From Amaranthus tricolor (taxonomy: Eukaryota > Streptophyta > Magnoliopsida > Caryophyllales > Amaranthaceae), in NCBI RefSeq assembly GCF_026212465.1, contig NC_080047.1:40162922-40226921 (forward strand): a stretch of 64,000 bases of DNA, written 5' to 3'. The notes under the pieces are model-generated. The model was given only the letters and a program-made list of their open reading frames with translations, was not told the origin of the DNA and ran no database searches. Position numbers and translations under genes: made by a program. The number at the start of each line of letters is the position of its first letter. Position 1 is the first letter of the stretch. Below are positions 12,121 to 23,433 of the stretch, in pieces.

Positions 12121-13069
12121 TATGGCTCGAAATCTTGTAATTTCTGATGTTTTGGCCCTAAATTTTTTTGCTCCTTCTATTTCGAATGGCATTGCTCGTG
12201 CAGTTGCGGATAAGGTTGAGGTTGCCAAATTGAAAATGAAAACGCAATTTTCTAGTGCTATGTTTGTTTTTGGCTATAAATCTAGTCTAGCAGTTTTCAC
12301 TTCTTTTATTAAGGCGAAATAGCCATAGCTAGACAAGCTTTCGGCCATTCTTCATGAGGATGAATATTTTTTTGTTAAATGTGATTCTGAAGCTGACATT
12401 AATTTGATTACTAAGGGTGGTAATGTGATGATTGGGAAAAGACCTGTGTTGATTACGAAATGGGATGAACACTTTGATTTCAAACATGATATTCTTCGTG
12501 TCGTGTCGGTGTGGGTTAGGTTCTTGAATCTTCCTACCAAATTTTGGGGTGCTAAATCCTTAACTAGAATAGATAGCCTACTTGGGGTACCGATTCCTGC
12601 AGATTAATGTACTTCTAATCAACACAGGGTGAGTTATGCTCGGGTCTTAATTGAGATGGATATCTTTGTGCCTTTGCCAAAGGCTATCCTGGTGGAAGAC
12701 AAAGATGGTCAAGTTCACGATCAGGCATTCTTCGAGTGGGTGCCGCATTTTTGTCAGAAATACCAAGTTATTGGGCAAATATGCCCCAAGAATAAAGGTT
12801 TTGTGAAGGATGTCAAGAAGAGTACTACTAGGATGCTTACTGTGCCTAAGCAGGGTACAGTTGAGCAAATAGTGATTAAGTTAGTGGTTGGTGGGACACT
12901 CCAGAGTGAGCCTTTCAATGTTGAGGAAAAGGATTGGGTCCAAGTGAATAAAAGAAAGAAGGTTAAGGAAAGAGAGGTTTGGAGTGAAGCTGGTAGTAGC
13001 TGTGAAAGTCAACCTAGTCTAGTGACGATGTTGACTATCGATATCGCTTTTCTTTTCTTTGTTCTTTAG
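12065..13069 (+). pseudogene. L1-type LINE ORF1 (DUF4283-like) pseudogene
   Basis: One reading frame runs through the whole span with only three in-frame stops (12320, 12326 and 12605). It encodes a protein resembling the nucleic-acid-binding ORF1 of plant L1 LINEs. Recognisable parts are the core with KRPVLITKWDEHFDF and the VWVRFLNLPTKFW segment, then RVSYARVLIEMD and the GQVHDQAFFEWVPHFC segment. In family members a CCHC zinc knuckle follows, but here only part of it is visible before a basic tail. No ORF2 endonuclease or reverse transcriptase is present. I infer an internally deleted, immobile copy. Confidence 0.7.
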
Positions 13070-13363
13070 CTCTTGAGGTCATTGTGTTTCTTGTGTATTT
13101 GTTGAACTGGTTTTTCGGCTAGGCTAGGGCTTTTTGGTTAGTTTGGTTTGCTTTTCCCGGCGTTGTGTAGCTAGGAAGTTGTTTTGTTTGTCTACTTTCT
13201 GGTGCTTGGTTTGGCTGGCCTTCCTTGCTAGCGGCTGTCTGGATAGTGTTTTCATTTTGTGTTTAGGGAGGTGTGTTTTTCCTTTTATAACCTAGGTTGC
13301 AAAAGATTTTTTAAAGTTACTATATTCTTCTAATTGCAAAAAAAAAAAAAGAAAAAGAAAGTA
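13070..13363 (+). mobile_element. Probable LINE 3' end with poly-A tail
   Basis: The G/T-rich stretch after the ORF1 pseudogene has the composition of a plant L1 3'UTR and ends in an A run (13337-13363). If so, ORF2 was deleted between the ORF1 remnant and this tail. Bases 13364-13940 beyond it are AT-rich with no gene seen. Confidence 0.45.
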
Positions 13364-13941
13364 GAAGGTTTACAAGTTACAATCAACTAAAAGATTAATG
13401 ATATAAGAAACGTACACCAAGACAATTAGGGATTGAGAAACTAGGGAAGAGGGGATAGAATTAGATGAATAACAAAGTAACAATTGCTAGTTAGAATATA
13501 TTGTTCACCCTGAGTTCGATAAATATTAGTCACAGTTTGTGTTGTTTAATGACTATTGAGATGCATAAAATACTTTAGTTGAGCTATTTTTTCTTTATAT
13601 ATTTAATTTTATTTATTGATAATTTTCACAAAGTTATCAATAATTTCCTATTAAACAATTTTTGTTTGTTATAATATGATTAATTTGATTTCTTAATTCT
13701 ATTTATTTTTGTAACTATAATATTTATATGAACTTAATTGAATAATTTAAGTTTAGTTAACTAAGCCTCAGAATTATTAATTGAATAAAATATAGAATTA
13801 TTATTGATTGATTATTAATATTATTTTTATTTTCAGGATAAATCATGAAAAAAAATATTAAAATAGGTGGTGTTTTTTTATTTATTATATAGATAGCTTT
13901 TTGAGAACGTAAAATAATAGATTAAAGCTTATTTTGAACAT

Positions 13942-13943
<2 letters not shown>

Positions 13944-14018
<75 letters not shown>

Positions 14019-14043
14019 TTATTTATTTATTTATTTATTTATT
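13944..14043. repeat. (AT)n then (ATTT)n microsatellite
   Basis: About 70 bases of alternating AT run directly into ATTT tetranucleotides. The following kilobase (14044-15050) is AT-rich upstream sequence of the first dirigent gene, with no other gene seen. Confidence 0.9.
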
Positions 14044-15052
14044 GTAATTAACAAAACTAAAACAACACCCTTATAAGTTATAACTCAAAATACGAGAAAC
14101 AAGTTACAAGAGTAAAACAAATTTATCAGAAAAGTCAAACAAATAGTAGATTTAATTCCCACTTAGAAATTAGAATAGAATTATATAACCTAGTTTCTAA
14201 GGGCAGAAAATCCCTTCAATACACAAATTTATTAGAAAAGTCAAACAAACAAAAAATGTACTCTAGTATATTATCAAATCCAAGAGACAAAATTCCCCAT
14301 AATTTCTTGAAGCAATAAGAGATACTACATTTCTCCAAAATTTATGGAAAATTACGAAGTAGTATACTAGTATTTCCTTATTTGTCATCAATGTCCAAAT
14401 GAAAATAATTTTTTTTATTATCAGTTATTGTCAACTATTACTAATTAAGGTAAAATTGTGTTTATATGAACCCAAACACACTTATATGAAAGTCATTTAA
14501 TAGCATTGCAGTAAGAAAATATTACTGTTAATTTATTCACGTGAATTTAGCACACGCACACGAAATATCCTACCAAGATTCAATCATAAATAATCTATCC
14601 TAATATTATTACTTTAACTCTCGTATTTTGTCTAGATGGGTGCCACTGATGAAAAATTTATGTAATGTGATGAAAAGTAATCAAATCTAATAGTAAACTT
14701 ATTGGATCTTGATTATAGGAAGCTAAAAAATCATTGTTTTTCTTTTATTTTTAGAAAGAGAAAAAAGAACAGTACAAAGAAAAAAATAAAAAAGATAGAG
14801 AAAATATTGTTATGGTAAATAACATGGCACAATTATGTTATTTTGTCCATCAACCATGCAATGACTCTATTCATCTACTCGTATTTGACTATCCATATGT
14901 AAGCAACAACAATTCAAAATGTCTTTTTTGCATGACTAGTATGTGTCTATATTAGAAATCCCATTTTTTTTCTCAATTTTGCCTTTTCTTTTGATAATGA
15001 CGCACCAACCTACCCATTTTATTCATCCCAAACATTGTTATCAATTAACCAC

Positions 15053-15059
15053 TATTTAT
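15053..15059 (+). promoter_or_regulatory. TATA-like box upstream of dirigent gene 1
   Basis: TATTTAT lies about 70 bases before the ATG at 15126, within a pyrimidine/A-rich leader typical of plant promoters. Position is the only evidence. Confidence 0.3.
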
Positions 15060-15125
15060 CATCCTACCAAAACCCAAACCCAACTTTCTATCTCCTCACA
15101 ACAAAAACTTCTCTAAGAAAAAAGT

Positions 15126-15827
15126 ATGGCTAAATTCTCCTTTCCCTTCATCCTTCTCCTATCTCTTCTAACCCTAACCTTGTTACTACCCATAAACCAT
15201 GCATCATTTGCAAAACCTATCTCGAAAACCGAGCTCGGGATCAAAGCATTAGATGATAAGCAAACCCTACTCACATTCTACTTCCACAACACCCTTAGTG
15301 GGCCCAATCCTTCATCCCTCCGAATCGCCCAGGCAAAATCTACCGAACAATCATCGACCATGTTCGGGATTTTGGCTATGGTCGATAACCCATTAACCGA
15401 GGGCCCCGAAATCACGTCGAAATTGGTGGGTAGGGCCCAAGGAATGCAAGCATCCGTGGGCCAAACCGAGTCGACGTTAATGATGGTTATGAATTTGTAC
15501 TTCTTAGAAGGTGAATATAAGGGAAGTACGTTAAGTGTTTTAGGGAGGGATATTATGGGTGAGAGTGTAGGGGAATTGCCTGTGGTTGGAGGTACTGGTG
15601 CCTTTAGATTTGCTAAGGGTTATGCTCAGATTAAATCTCAGACGTTGGATCAAAAGAGTGGTGATTCTATGATGCAATTCAATGTGATTGTTAATCATGC
15701 TTCAAGTATTGGTAGTGGTACCCAATCAAGTGATGGTGCACCCTCACCTACCCAAGTATATTTCTTTAAATTGGTGTCTTTTACATGTTTGATTATGGTT
15801 TCTCTTTTCTATTCATTTATTATTTGA
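15126..15827 (+). CDS. Dirigent protein with GPI-anchor-like C-terminal tail
   Basis: Dirigent proteins are secreted beta-barrel proteins that steer stereoselective coupling of phenoxy radicals in lignan and lignin formation in the apoplast. The 233-residue single-exon product has a signal peptide (about 1-28) and then the dirigent domain (about 46-190). That domain holds FYFH (51-54), DNPLTEGPE (87-95), the GRAQG motif with R103, EGEYKGSTLSVLGR (128-141) and VVGGTGAFRFAKGYA (153-167). Family members normally stop just after this domain. Here a Ser/Gly/Pro-rich linker (192-210) and a hydrophobic end (211-233) follow, the usual layout of a GPI-attachment signal. The start is the only reasonable ATG. 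A paralogue lies 8.3 kb downstream on the same strand. Confidence 0.95.
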   Translation: MAKFSFPFILLLSLLTLTLLLPINHASFAKPISKTELGIKALDDKQTLLTFYFHNTLSGPNPSSLRIAQAKSTEQSSTMFGILAMVDNPLTEGPEITSKLVGRAQGMQASVGQTESTLMMVMNLYFLEGEYKGSTLSVLGRDIMGESVGELPVVGGTGAFRFAKGYAQIKSQTLDQKSGDSMMQFNVIVNHASSIGSGTQSSDGAPSPTQVYFFKLVSFTCLIMVSLFYSFII

Positions 15828-15880
15828 AGGATATATGATTTTGTAATTATGATTTTGTAGAAACACTTTTTTTTAGTCCA

Positions 15881-15960
15881 TTTCTTTTGTTTACAATAGA
15901 TCTGCTAAGGAAATAATTTATTTCTTTTGTTTACAATAGATCTGCTAAGAAAACAATTTA
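15881..15960 (+). repeat. Two-copy 40-bp tandem repeat in the dirigent 1 3' region
   Basis: Bases 15881-15920 and 15921-15960 differ at only a couple of positions. They lie about 55 bases past the stop codon, probably within the 3'UTR. Confidence 0.9.
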
Positions 15961-16215
15961 ATCAAAAGCTTAATATAAGCTTATGATTGAGGCGTCAAAA
16001 TATATTATAATTCATATATTCTAACACTCCCTCTCACATGAGAAACCTTTGTGCTAGAAGCCTAAAAGTATGGATGCAACACAGATCCTTCTCATATTTG
16101 TCGCTTAATAATTCACTTTAAATCATTAAATGAAGGGTGATTGAGATTCGAACTAGTAACCTCTTGTCACGTTAACTTCTGATATTATGACAAGAAAGCA
16201 ACTCAACCAAAAACT
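15961..16215 (-). repeat. Unclassified repeat with tRNA B-box-like word
   Basis: On the minus strand there is GGTTACTAGTTCGAATCTC, similar to an RNA polymerase III B box, preceded by a degenerate copy of the initiator-tRNA-like 'atatcagaag' word. From memory this arrangement recurs in plant intergenic repeats (SINE- or TRIM-like). Boundaries are not clear. Bases 16216-16770 beyond it are AT-rich and empty. Confidence 0.3.
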
Positions 16216-16772
16216 TAAGTTTTAAATTAAGTAAATATAATCATATTTTAGTTTATTTAAGCAATAAGAATTTCAGTTTGATACAACACTAATTAGCTTA
16301 ATTCAATTTAATTGAGCACCATTTATTTTAGTTTACTTGAATTCAATCAAATTCAAGTTATTTAATTGTAAACTTCAATTATGAAATCATAACGGAAGAA
16401 TTTTAAAATAATAAGATTTGAGAAATTATTATTAAATTCTATACTTTAACAACTTTTAAAACAATGATAGAATCGCCTCAAAATCAACTTTGACTTTTTA
16501 AAAATTTTTTCAAACACTAAATTTGAGTAAATTTCATATTTTCAAATAAAACACCTTTCTAAACTTAGCAAAATTCAATTCAGCCAAAGATAATATACAT
16601 TATGTGCACTAGCTACTAATTACTAAGTATACACAAGGCCAACTCAAGTCCACGTAAAGTCTTGGTAATTACAAGAATATTTAGGGAATGTTTGGAGTAC
16701 AAAGTGAGAATGAAATGAAAAGGGAATACTTAAAGAGGAGTAAGGATAATAATAAGGGTTATTGGTATAAGT

Positions 16773-16992
16773 TGTATTAGGGTGATACTTAGTTGATAGC
16801 CAGCTCACCTCTACTAATATAGAATATTTTGTTTTATGTAATCCTGGATAGCTTGTATATATATACCTCTTTTGTTTTAGTTTAAGGGCATTTTTGATTG
16901 AGAAATAAAAGCTTCTTCTTCTTAACCTTCTTGGTACTCATCTACAAATCAAGATTATCTGGATTTCTTATCTGCAAGTTTGCAGTTTCTCA
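16773..16992 (+). repeat. Putative 5' LTR of truncated Copia element 1
   Basis: The segment directly precedes a primer-binding site, contains a TATATATATA box near 16856 and ends in CA. Its left end at TGTATTAG is a guess, because no 3' LTR survives for comparison. Confidence 0.4.
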
Positions 16993-17004
16993 TGGTATCG
17001 GAGC
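16993..17004 (+). other. Primer-binding site of Copia element 1
   Basis: TGGTATCGGAGC is one base off the usual TGGTATCAGAGC that pairs with initiator tRNA-Met and primes reverse transcription. It lies about 80 bases before the gag start. Confidence 0.7.
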
Positions 17005-17081
17005 TCGATTTCACTCCTACTGCTTCCGTCTTATCTTCTTTCTTCATCCTTTGATTTCTTATATATTTTTTTTTTCTTAAA

Positions 17082-19215
17082 ATGGCTGATTCAGAAACGC
17101 CATTTTCTAAACATGCAGAAACACCTTTGACAATCAATGATGAAATTTCATTAACAAATAATCCTGAAATTCCAGTTCAAAGCAATATGAATTTCAATTT
17201 TGATGATCTTTATTTTCTTTCTTCTTCTGACATTTCACAACATTCTATTGTCACTCTTCTTTTTTCGGGTTCTAACTATGTAAACTGGAGTAGATCTGTG
17301 AAGATGGCTTTATATGCAAGAAATAAAGTGAGTTTTATTGATGGAACTCTTCTCAAACCATCTGTTTCTTCCTCTGATTTCAAGAAATGGATCCGGAATG
17401 ATTACATTGTAAGATCTTGGATCATCAATTCCATGGAGAGAGGTATTGCAGAAACCTTCATGTTTGTTGATTCAGCTTATCAATTGTGGAAGGAAGTTAA
17501 AGATAGATATGGTCAAAGCAATGTGCCTCAATTGTTTGATCTACATAGATCTCTTTTTCTTATTGAACAAAAAGATTCTTCCATTACTGAATATTATGCT
17601 AAAAAAAAAGAATATGGGATGAAATTCATGACCTAGAAGGCTTTCCTGATTGTTCTTGTGGTATTCTTGCTAATTGTTCTTGTGGAATTCTTAAAAAAAA
17701 ATCTTAGATGCTGACAATAGAATGAAGTTAATTCAATTTCTTTCCGGTATCAACCCAGCCTATGATCAAGTTAAGACAAACATTCTTAGTACTGATCCTT
17801 TACCTAACATCAATAAAGTATATCACATTTTACAATCTGTTGAGAGACAACATCAGAATAACCTTTATACAAGTCATTCCAATGAAATTGGTGCTTTTGC
17901 TGCTCATCAATTCAAACCTAATAATTCTGCTGGTATGAGGAAGGATTCCAAGAAAACTAAGTTTGAAAGAGTATGTGAGCATTGTAAAGGCAAAGGTCAC
18001 ACGATTGATCAATGTTTCAAGCTTATAGGCTATCCTGAGTGGTATGCAAACAAGAAATTTAAATCTGTTTCTAGAACAGCTGCAAATGTTCAAGTTGATA
18101 ATTCTGCCATTCTTGGGTCTGTTCCTTGTTCTGGTTCCTCTGGAAAGATGTCTTCTCCTGTTATTGATCCTCAAATGCTATCTGTTGTATGCAAGGAAGT
18201 TATTAAATGCATGAATCAATCTTCTATATCTACTGATCCTCTTACTTCTTCCTATACAAATGTGAACTTTGCAGGTATTTTTTTTGTTTCTCATGTTGCT
18301 TCTAATTTTCCAAACATTCCTGCCAATTCTTGGATTATAGACACTGGTGCTTCTGAACATATGTGTTCTAATTCTAAATTTTTTTCTTCCTTCCACCCTC
18401 TGCATTCTCCTATTCTTGTTGGATTACCTGATGGTTCAACAAACACTGTCACTCATTCTGGATCTATAAAACTTAATTTTGTTATCACTCTTAACAGCGT
18501 TTTATTTGTTCCTTCTTTTAAACATAATCTTTTATATGTTGGACAATTGCTTGACAATAACAATCTTCTTGCTAAATTTACTAATCATTCTTGTATATTT
18601 CAGGACCTTACAACTAATGAGGTCAAAGCCACTGCTATGAGAACATCAAGCTTATATCTTTTGTGTTCTTCAGCTTCTTCATATCATGTTTTCCCCAATA
18701 ATCTTGTTGTAAATACAGCATGTTCTTCTTCTAGTCTTGATTTACTTCATGCAAGATTAGGCCATGTTTCTTTTTCTACTATGAAACATATTCCTCATGT
18801 AATAATCAATAATAATAAAGAGAATTTTCATTGTGAATCTTGTATTTTAGGCAAACATCATAAGTTTCCTTATCCTATTTCATCCTCTCATGCTACTGCA
18901 CCTTTTGCACTTATTCATATTGATCTTTGGGGTCCATACAGATCACCCTCCTTATCAGGAGCCACATATTTTCTTACTATTCTTGATGATTACTCTAGAA
19001 CTACTTGGACACATTTACTTCACAGTAAACACCAAGTTTTTCATATAATATCTAATTTTCTTGCCTATGTCTCAAATCAATTTAACACCACTGTTAAAAT
19101 TATACGAAGTGATAATGGCACTGAAATTTTCCAACAATCTTGCTGTTCTCTTTTTGCCTCAAAAGGTATTATACATCAAAGGAGCCTTACTGGTTTACCT
19201 CAACAAAATACTTGA
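17082..19215 (+). pseudogene. Truncated Copia gag-protease-integrase polyprotein
   Basis: This is the 5' half of a Copia polyprotein. Gag begins at 17082 and is shifted out of frame at the A9 run near 17600, with a stop at 17634. It is shifted again at a second A run near 17693-17701. From 17722 the frame is open to 19215. It carries a CCHC knuckle (CEHCKGKGHTIDQC, about 17977-18018), the protease motif DTGASEH (about 18340), the integrase HHCC region and the start of its catalytic core up to PQQN. The sequence then breaks off, so reverse transcriptase, RNase H and the 3' LTR are missing. A duplicated CSCGILANCSCGIL segment lies in the shifted part. It cannot move on its own. Confidence 0.9.
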
Positions 19216-20226
19216 GCTATAATTATAGATAACGGAAATACTTGAGCTATGATCACACATAAACCGAATTCACAAAATCAGGAATTAACTTCTCTCATCT
19301 ATCTTCCAAGCACATTCATCAACACCCCACTCCCTATTTACTAGAGCAAATCATTGATCAATACATCTAAGAAAAGCAAATCAACAGTTTAGTTTGTGAA
19401 TGAACTCAGAAAATCACAGTGAGTAATAGGAAGGTGGTAGCCAGCTTTATGTTTTTCTATTTACCTCATATTCGTTACCGGTAACATTTTGCCAAATTCA
19501 CTTACCACCAAGAAACGAAAATAGAAGAAAAAAAAAAACTTTACCAAAAAAAAGGAAAGAGTAACAGTTTCACATTCCGTTAACAACTTCTTGAAATTAA
19601 AATACCATACACACCCGTAGTGTTTTCCCACTTTCCATCTGCCATTTGTAACTTGCCAATTTCAGATTCACTTTTAAGCAATAAATATCTTACATAAAAT
19701 GAACAATCTAAAGTCTATTACATGGCTATAGAGGGGTTGACACTGCGAGTCGATAAGACACGTACTATAATGAGGCCTTAGCCTATTTTGGCTGTTGATG
19801 AGGACCAAGGTGAGATTTTTGGGGCATTTACTCTGACATATTCGCATCGCTGGATGCTTTGACACTACTAAAAGACTTGGAATTTTGAGTACTTTCTGCC
19901 CTTTTGTCTTTATCCTCGTTAGCAGGACATTCAAAATAAGATGAGTGCTTCACTGTGGACTTCAAATATTAATCGCAAATCTTAAACGAAACTAATAATA
20001 TTTGTTAATAACAATGATAAATAATAATAGTTTTTACTACAAAATTCTGAACAAAACTAATTATTAATCACAAATCTTAAATAAAACTAATCAAATAATC
20101 AAAAGTAAATAAATATAAACAAATAACAATAATATTTAAAAGTTAAAAAACAATTAAATAGTAACAAATAATAATAATTGAATGATAAAAAACAATTAAA
20201 TATAAATTAAAAATGTTTTTTAGCAC
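19216..20226. other. Non-coding region 3' of the Copia fragment with an exon-like stretch
   Basis: The break point carries an imperfect repeat of AAATACTTGAGCTAT (19206-19220 and 19236-19250). On the minus strand 19828-19952 reads as a serine-rich open stretch ending in a stop and preceded by a CCACAG acceptor-like signal. It could be the last exon of a captured gene fragment, but I do not recognise it. The rest is AT-rich. Confidence 0.3.
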
Positions 20227-20295
20227 AAAATGTGCGACTCAACCTAGGTGCACTCTCACATTTTGCGACTAAGTCTAGGTTGAGTCGCACATTTT
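20227..20295. repeat. Perfect 21-bp inverted repeat (hairpin)
   Basis: Bases 20227-20247 are exactly complementary to 20275-20295 across a 27-base loop, and pairing can extend beyond a one-base bulge through CAC/GTG. The core word is TGTGCGACTCAACC. There is no coding content. Confidence 0.85.
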
Positions 20296-20299
20296 ATGT

Positions 20300-20795
20300 G
20301 ACTCTCTCGATAAATATAATTAAGAGGCAAAATTATAAAATGAAATAAAATGACATTAATAATTTTACAAAATAAATGCAACACTTTTGAAATGGAGGGT
20401 TCACATTCGTTTTGTAGTCCTCCCTACTTGATCATTACATTTGATGCATCTTTGTAAACCCAACCCCACGATTACGTTTTAAATTCAAACTTTTTAATCA
20501 ATTTCCATAAATCTTATTAGAAAATTGAACCAAAGACGAACTTTCACTTTAAGACCAAATTAGTATTTTACCGCCAAACTTTCTAGAACTTATATTACTA
20601 AAATGTCATTTGTTTGATTATTGGTACTAAATAATTGTAATAAGAATAATTTGTAATGTAAATTTTTATGAAATATATCATGTTATTTCATGGTAATAAA
20701 GTTTTGATCATTTACTATTTTCTATTACCATCTAACAGTATATTTTCATATGGTATTGCATTAGAATGAATTTTATGAAAAAATAATTTAAAAAA
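20300..20795. other. AT-rich intergenic sequence
   Basis: No gene is seen. Two 'ggtaat/attacc' words near 20690-20730 resemble decayed MITE ends, but no boundaries can be set. Confidence 0.4.
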
Positions 20796-20804
20796 ATTGG
20801 AGGA

Positions 20805-21775
20805 GAACAAGCAAGAGGTGTTTATTCCGGTGAGCGGGTCGGTTTCGGACAGGTGTCATTCGGTTCAGTTGTATTTCGGATCGGTTATTTTTCGGATGTG
20901 TGTTACTGCGGGTCACACTCGGATCAGGTCGGTTAATCACAGTTCGGTTGAAGATAAGTTATTTGAGCTATTAGGTTAGCATTGGTTCGGTGTTGGTTGA
21001 AGTTCGTGTCGAGTAGTCAATCGGTCTCGGACTGTCATCGGTTAATAATTGGTTCGGTTTTACCGGGTACAGATCGGGTTCGGGTTTTATTTTCCAGTAG
21101 AATTCGGCTACGAATTACTAATTACTATAAATCGAGTCAATATCAGATTAAGTTGTTAGACATTTTTTAATTGATAATAAGATTCCCCTTAGTTAAGGCA
21201 AAATAGTTAAAATGCAAATCAGTTAGTGATTATTATTTTGTTACTTTTACTTGTTTGACTGTAAATTAAAATTAAAGTTTTATCATTTTTCATCTAAATT
21301 GATTAAAAATAGTTAAATAAATATTGACCATTGATTATTAACTCTAAATATATGAAACCATGTACGTATAAAATTTAATTTATTAAAATTTCTATACTTT
21401 ATTAGATTAACTAATAAGATGATTGAATATGAGTCGATCATACCTCTATGTTAAAAATTGGTTCAGGTTTATTGCATTTCGATTAAAAATTCGTTCGGGT
21501 TAAGTCGGTTTTAGCCGGATCAAGTTCGGTTTTGAGCATGATTCGGGTTGGGTATGACTTGGCTCGGTCACTATTAGGTTCGGGTAATCTCAATTAACGG
21601 CTATATGTCGGTTATAAAAAATCGGTCGCAGTTTGGGTCGATTTTACGATTTTCGGTCGTAAATCGGTTCAGCCGCAACTTCGGTTCGGATAATGTCGGT
21701 TCAATAAACATAAAAAAGAAACATATTTTCGGGTCGGTTAACTTTCGGTTTCGGGTCGGATCACATTTGAACAGC
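20805..21775. repeat. TCGGTTCGG-rich repeat, probably a decayed hAT-like element
   Basis: Both ends are densely packed with TCGGTT, TTCGGG and GGGTCGG words in the same sense, around an AT-rich middle. This resembles the subterminal motif clusters of non-autonomous hAT elements. The right end reads AACAGCTCTC and the left GAGGTGTTTATTCC, which pair only loosely. No target duplication could be identified, so the class is tentative. The short open frames inside are not genes. Confidence 0.4.
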
Positions 21776-22181
21776 TCTCATGCCATTTAACTTGTTAAGA
21801 AATTTTCCTACTTACGTTAGTTTTTTCATTACCATTTACATCATTTAATACGTGCTATAAACAAACACTCTATATATCAATCTGAAGTTTCTACCTTTCA
21901 CATTCAATTCCAAAATATTCCTTAAGAGTCAATATTTAAAAGGAAATTATCAATGATACTCTTAAATTATTGAGCGTCTTACAACCGTAACCTTTTCTAA
22001 TTTTTTCCTTTTAAAATCGTCCAAATTCATTAACTTTTTTTCTTTTTCTTTTATTCTTTTTATGTTAAATTGAAAAATAAAAAAAAAAGAAAAATAATTA
22101 ACGGTATTTGACGATTTTGGACAGAAAAAAAAATAAAAAAAAATTCTGATTATAAGACGCTCAATAACAAGAGGATACTAT

Positions 22182-23425
22182 TAGGGCTGCACACGGTCCG
22201 GTCTGGTCTGGTTTGACAGAAAAATCAGACCAGACCAGAAATTTCGGTCTGAAAATTTTCCAGACCAGACCAGACCAGTCAAGACAACGGTCTGGTCTGG
22301 TCTGATCTACGGTTTTTTTTTTTTTTGTATTTTTTTATGAACATCAACAATCTGTTTTCAATTTAGTCTACAATCTGTTTTCAATAATATTCAAGAATCT
22401 ATTTAGTCTACAATATCAACCAATATCAACAACATATCAACATATCAACATATGCTAATTCTTTTATGATTTTGAAAAAGGTACTTTTATATGTCAAGAA
22501 TCCAACAAATGGAGATTCAACAGACTAAATTTTACACCATTAAATCCAACAGCCAGCACCATTAAATCCCCACCCACAATTAGGAGTAACAAAACAGACT
22601 TAAAGTTCAATCTCAAGAATCCCCAAACAAAGAAAACCTAATTAATTTTTCACTAAAATTACAAATTTTACACCCCCCAAATTTTTCAGATTTCAATCAA
22701 CCCAGAAAATGGAGATTCAACATCACTTCATAAAATTCAAATTCCAAATTCAAATTCAACAGAAAATGAAGATTCATCTTCGAATTTAAACAACAACTAA
22801 TAAAAAAAATCCTACAAAATAAAAAAATCAACCAATATACTTACATTACGAGATTCTACTCTAGATTTCGTGGTGAAGTATTGAAGGAGGAGCGTCGAAG
22901 CCTCGAAGAAACACAGAAGCAAAGCACAGCTTCAGAATCTTCAAAGATTAATCGAGGGAGAAGGAGAAGGAACGAATCGAGGGAGAAGGAGAAGGAAGGA
23001 ATCGAGGGAGAAGGAGAAGGAGAAGGAGAAGGAATCGAGGGAGAACGAGAAGGGATCGAGGGAGAACGAGAAGGAACGAGGGAGAAGGAAAACTAGAGAA
23101 GGGATCGAGGGGATTGCCGGACTGGGGAGGGAGAACGAGAAGGGATCGAGGGGACTGGGGAGGCAGAATGAGAAGGGATTGATTCATAATGTTATAATAG
23201 GAGTAGTAAAGTAAGATACTAACATTTAAAACTTTAAATAAAATGAAATTTATTACGGTTTTACGGTCCGGTCTGGTCTGAAAATTTTAAAACCGGAACC
23301 GGATCGTAAACCGTTTTAAAAAAAAAAACGGACCAGACCATTTAGACCGTAGACCAGACCAAATATTTAAATTACGGTTTGGTCCGGTTTGGTTTACGGT
23401 TTAGACTAAACCGTGTTCAGCCCTA
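22182..23425. mobile_element. Non-autonomous hAT-like transposon with 8-bp target duplication
   Basis: The left end TAGGGCTGCACACGGT and the right end (read inward, TAGGGCTGAACACGGT) are inverted repeats matching at 15 of 16 positions. The perfect 8-base duplication GATACTAT flanks them at 22174-22181 and 23426-23433. The ends are packed with GGTCTGGTCTG / CAGACCAGACC words, which in hAT elements serve as transposase-binding subterminal repeats. The inside holds an AT-rich part and a GA-rich minisatellite (about 22955-23180). There is no transposase frame, so movement would need a transposase from elsewhere. Confidence 0.88.
22955..23180 (+). repeat. GAGGGAGAAGGAGAAGGA-type purine minisatellite
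   Basis: Degenerate units of about 18-27 bases, nearly all purine on the plus strand with recurring ATCGAGG, lie inside the hAT-like element. They create glutamate/glycine-rich frames that I do not regard as genes. Purine tracts like this can form triplex structures. Confidence 0.8.
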
Positions 23426-23433
23426 GATACTAT

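Noticed and set aside
22881..23187. Glu/Gly-rich and Leu/Pro-rich frames in the hAT-like element
   Set aside because: They arise from a purine minisatellite.
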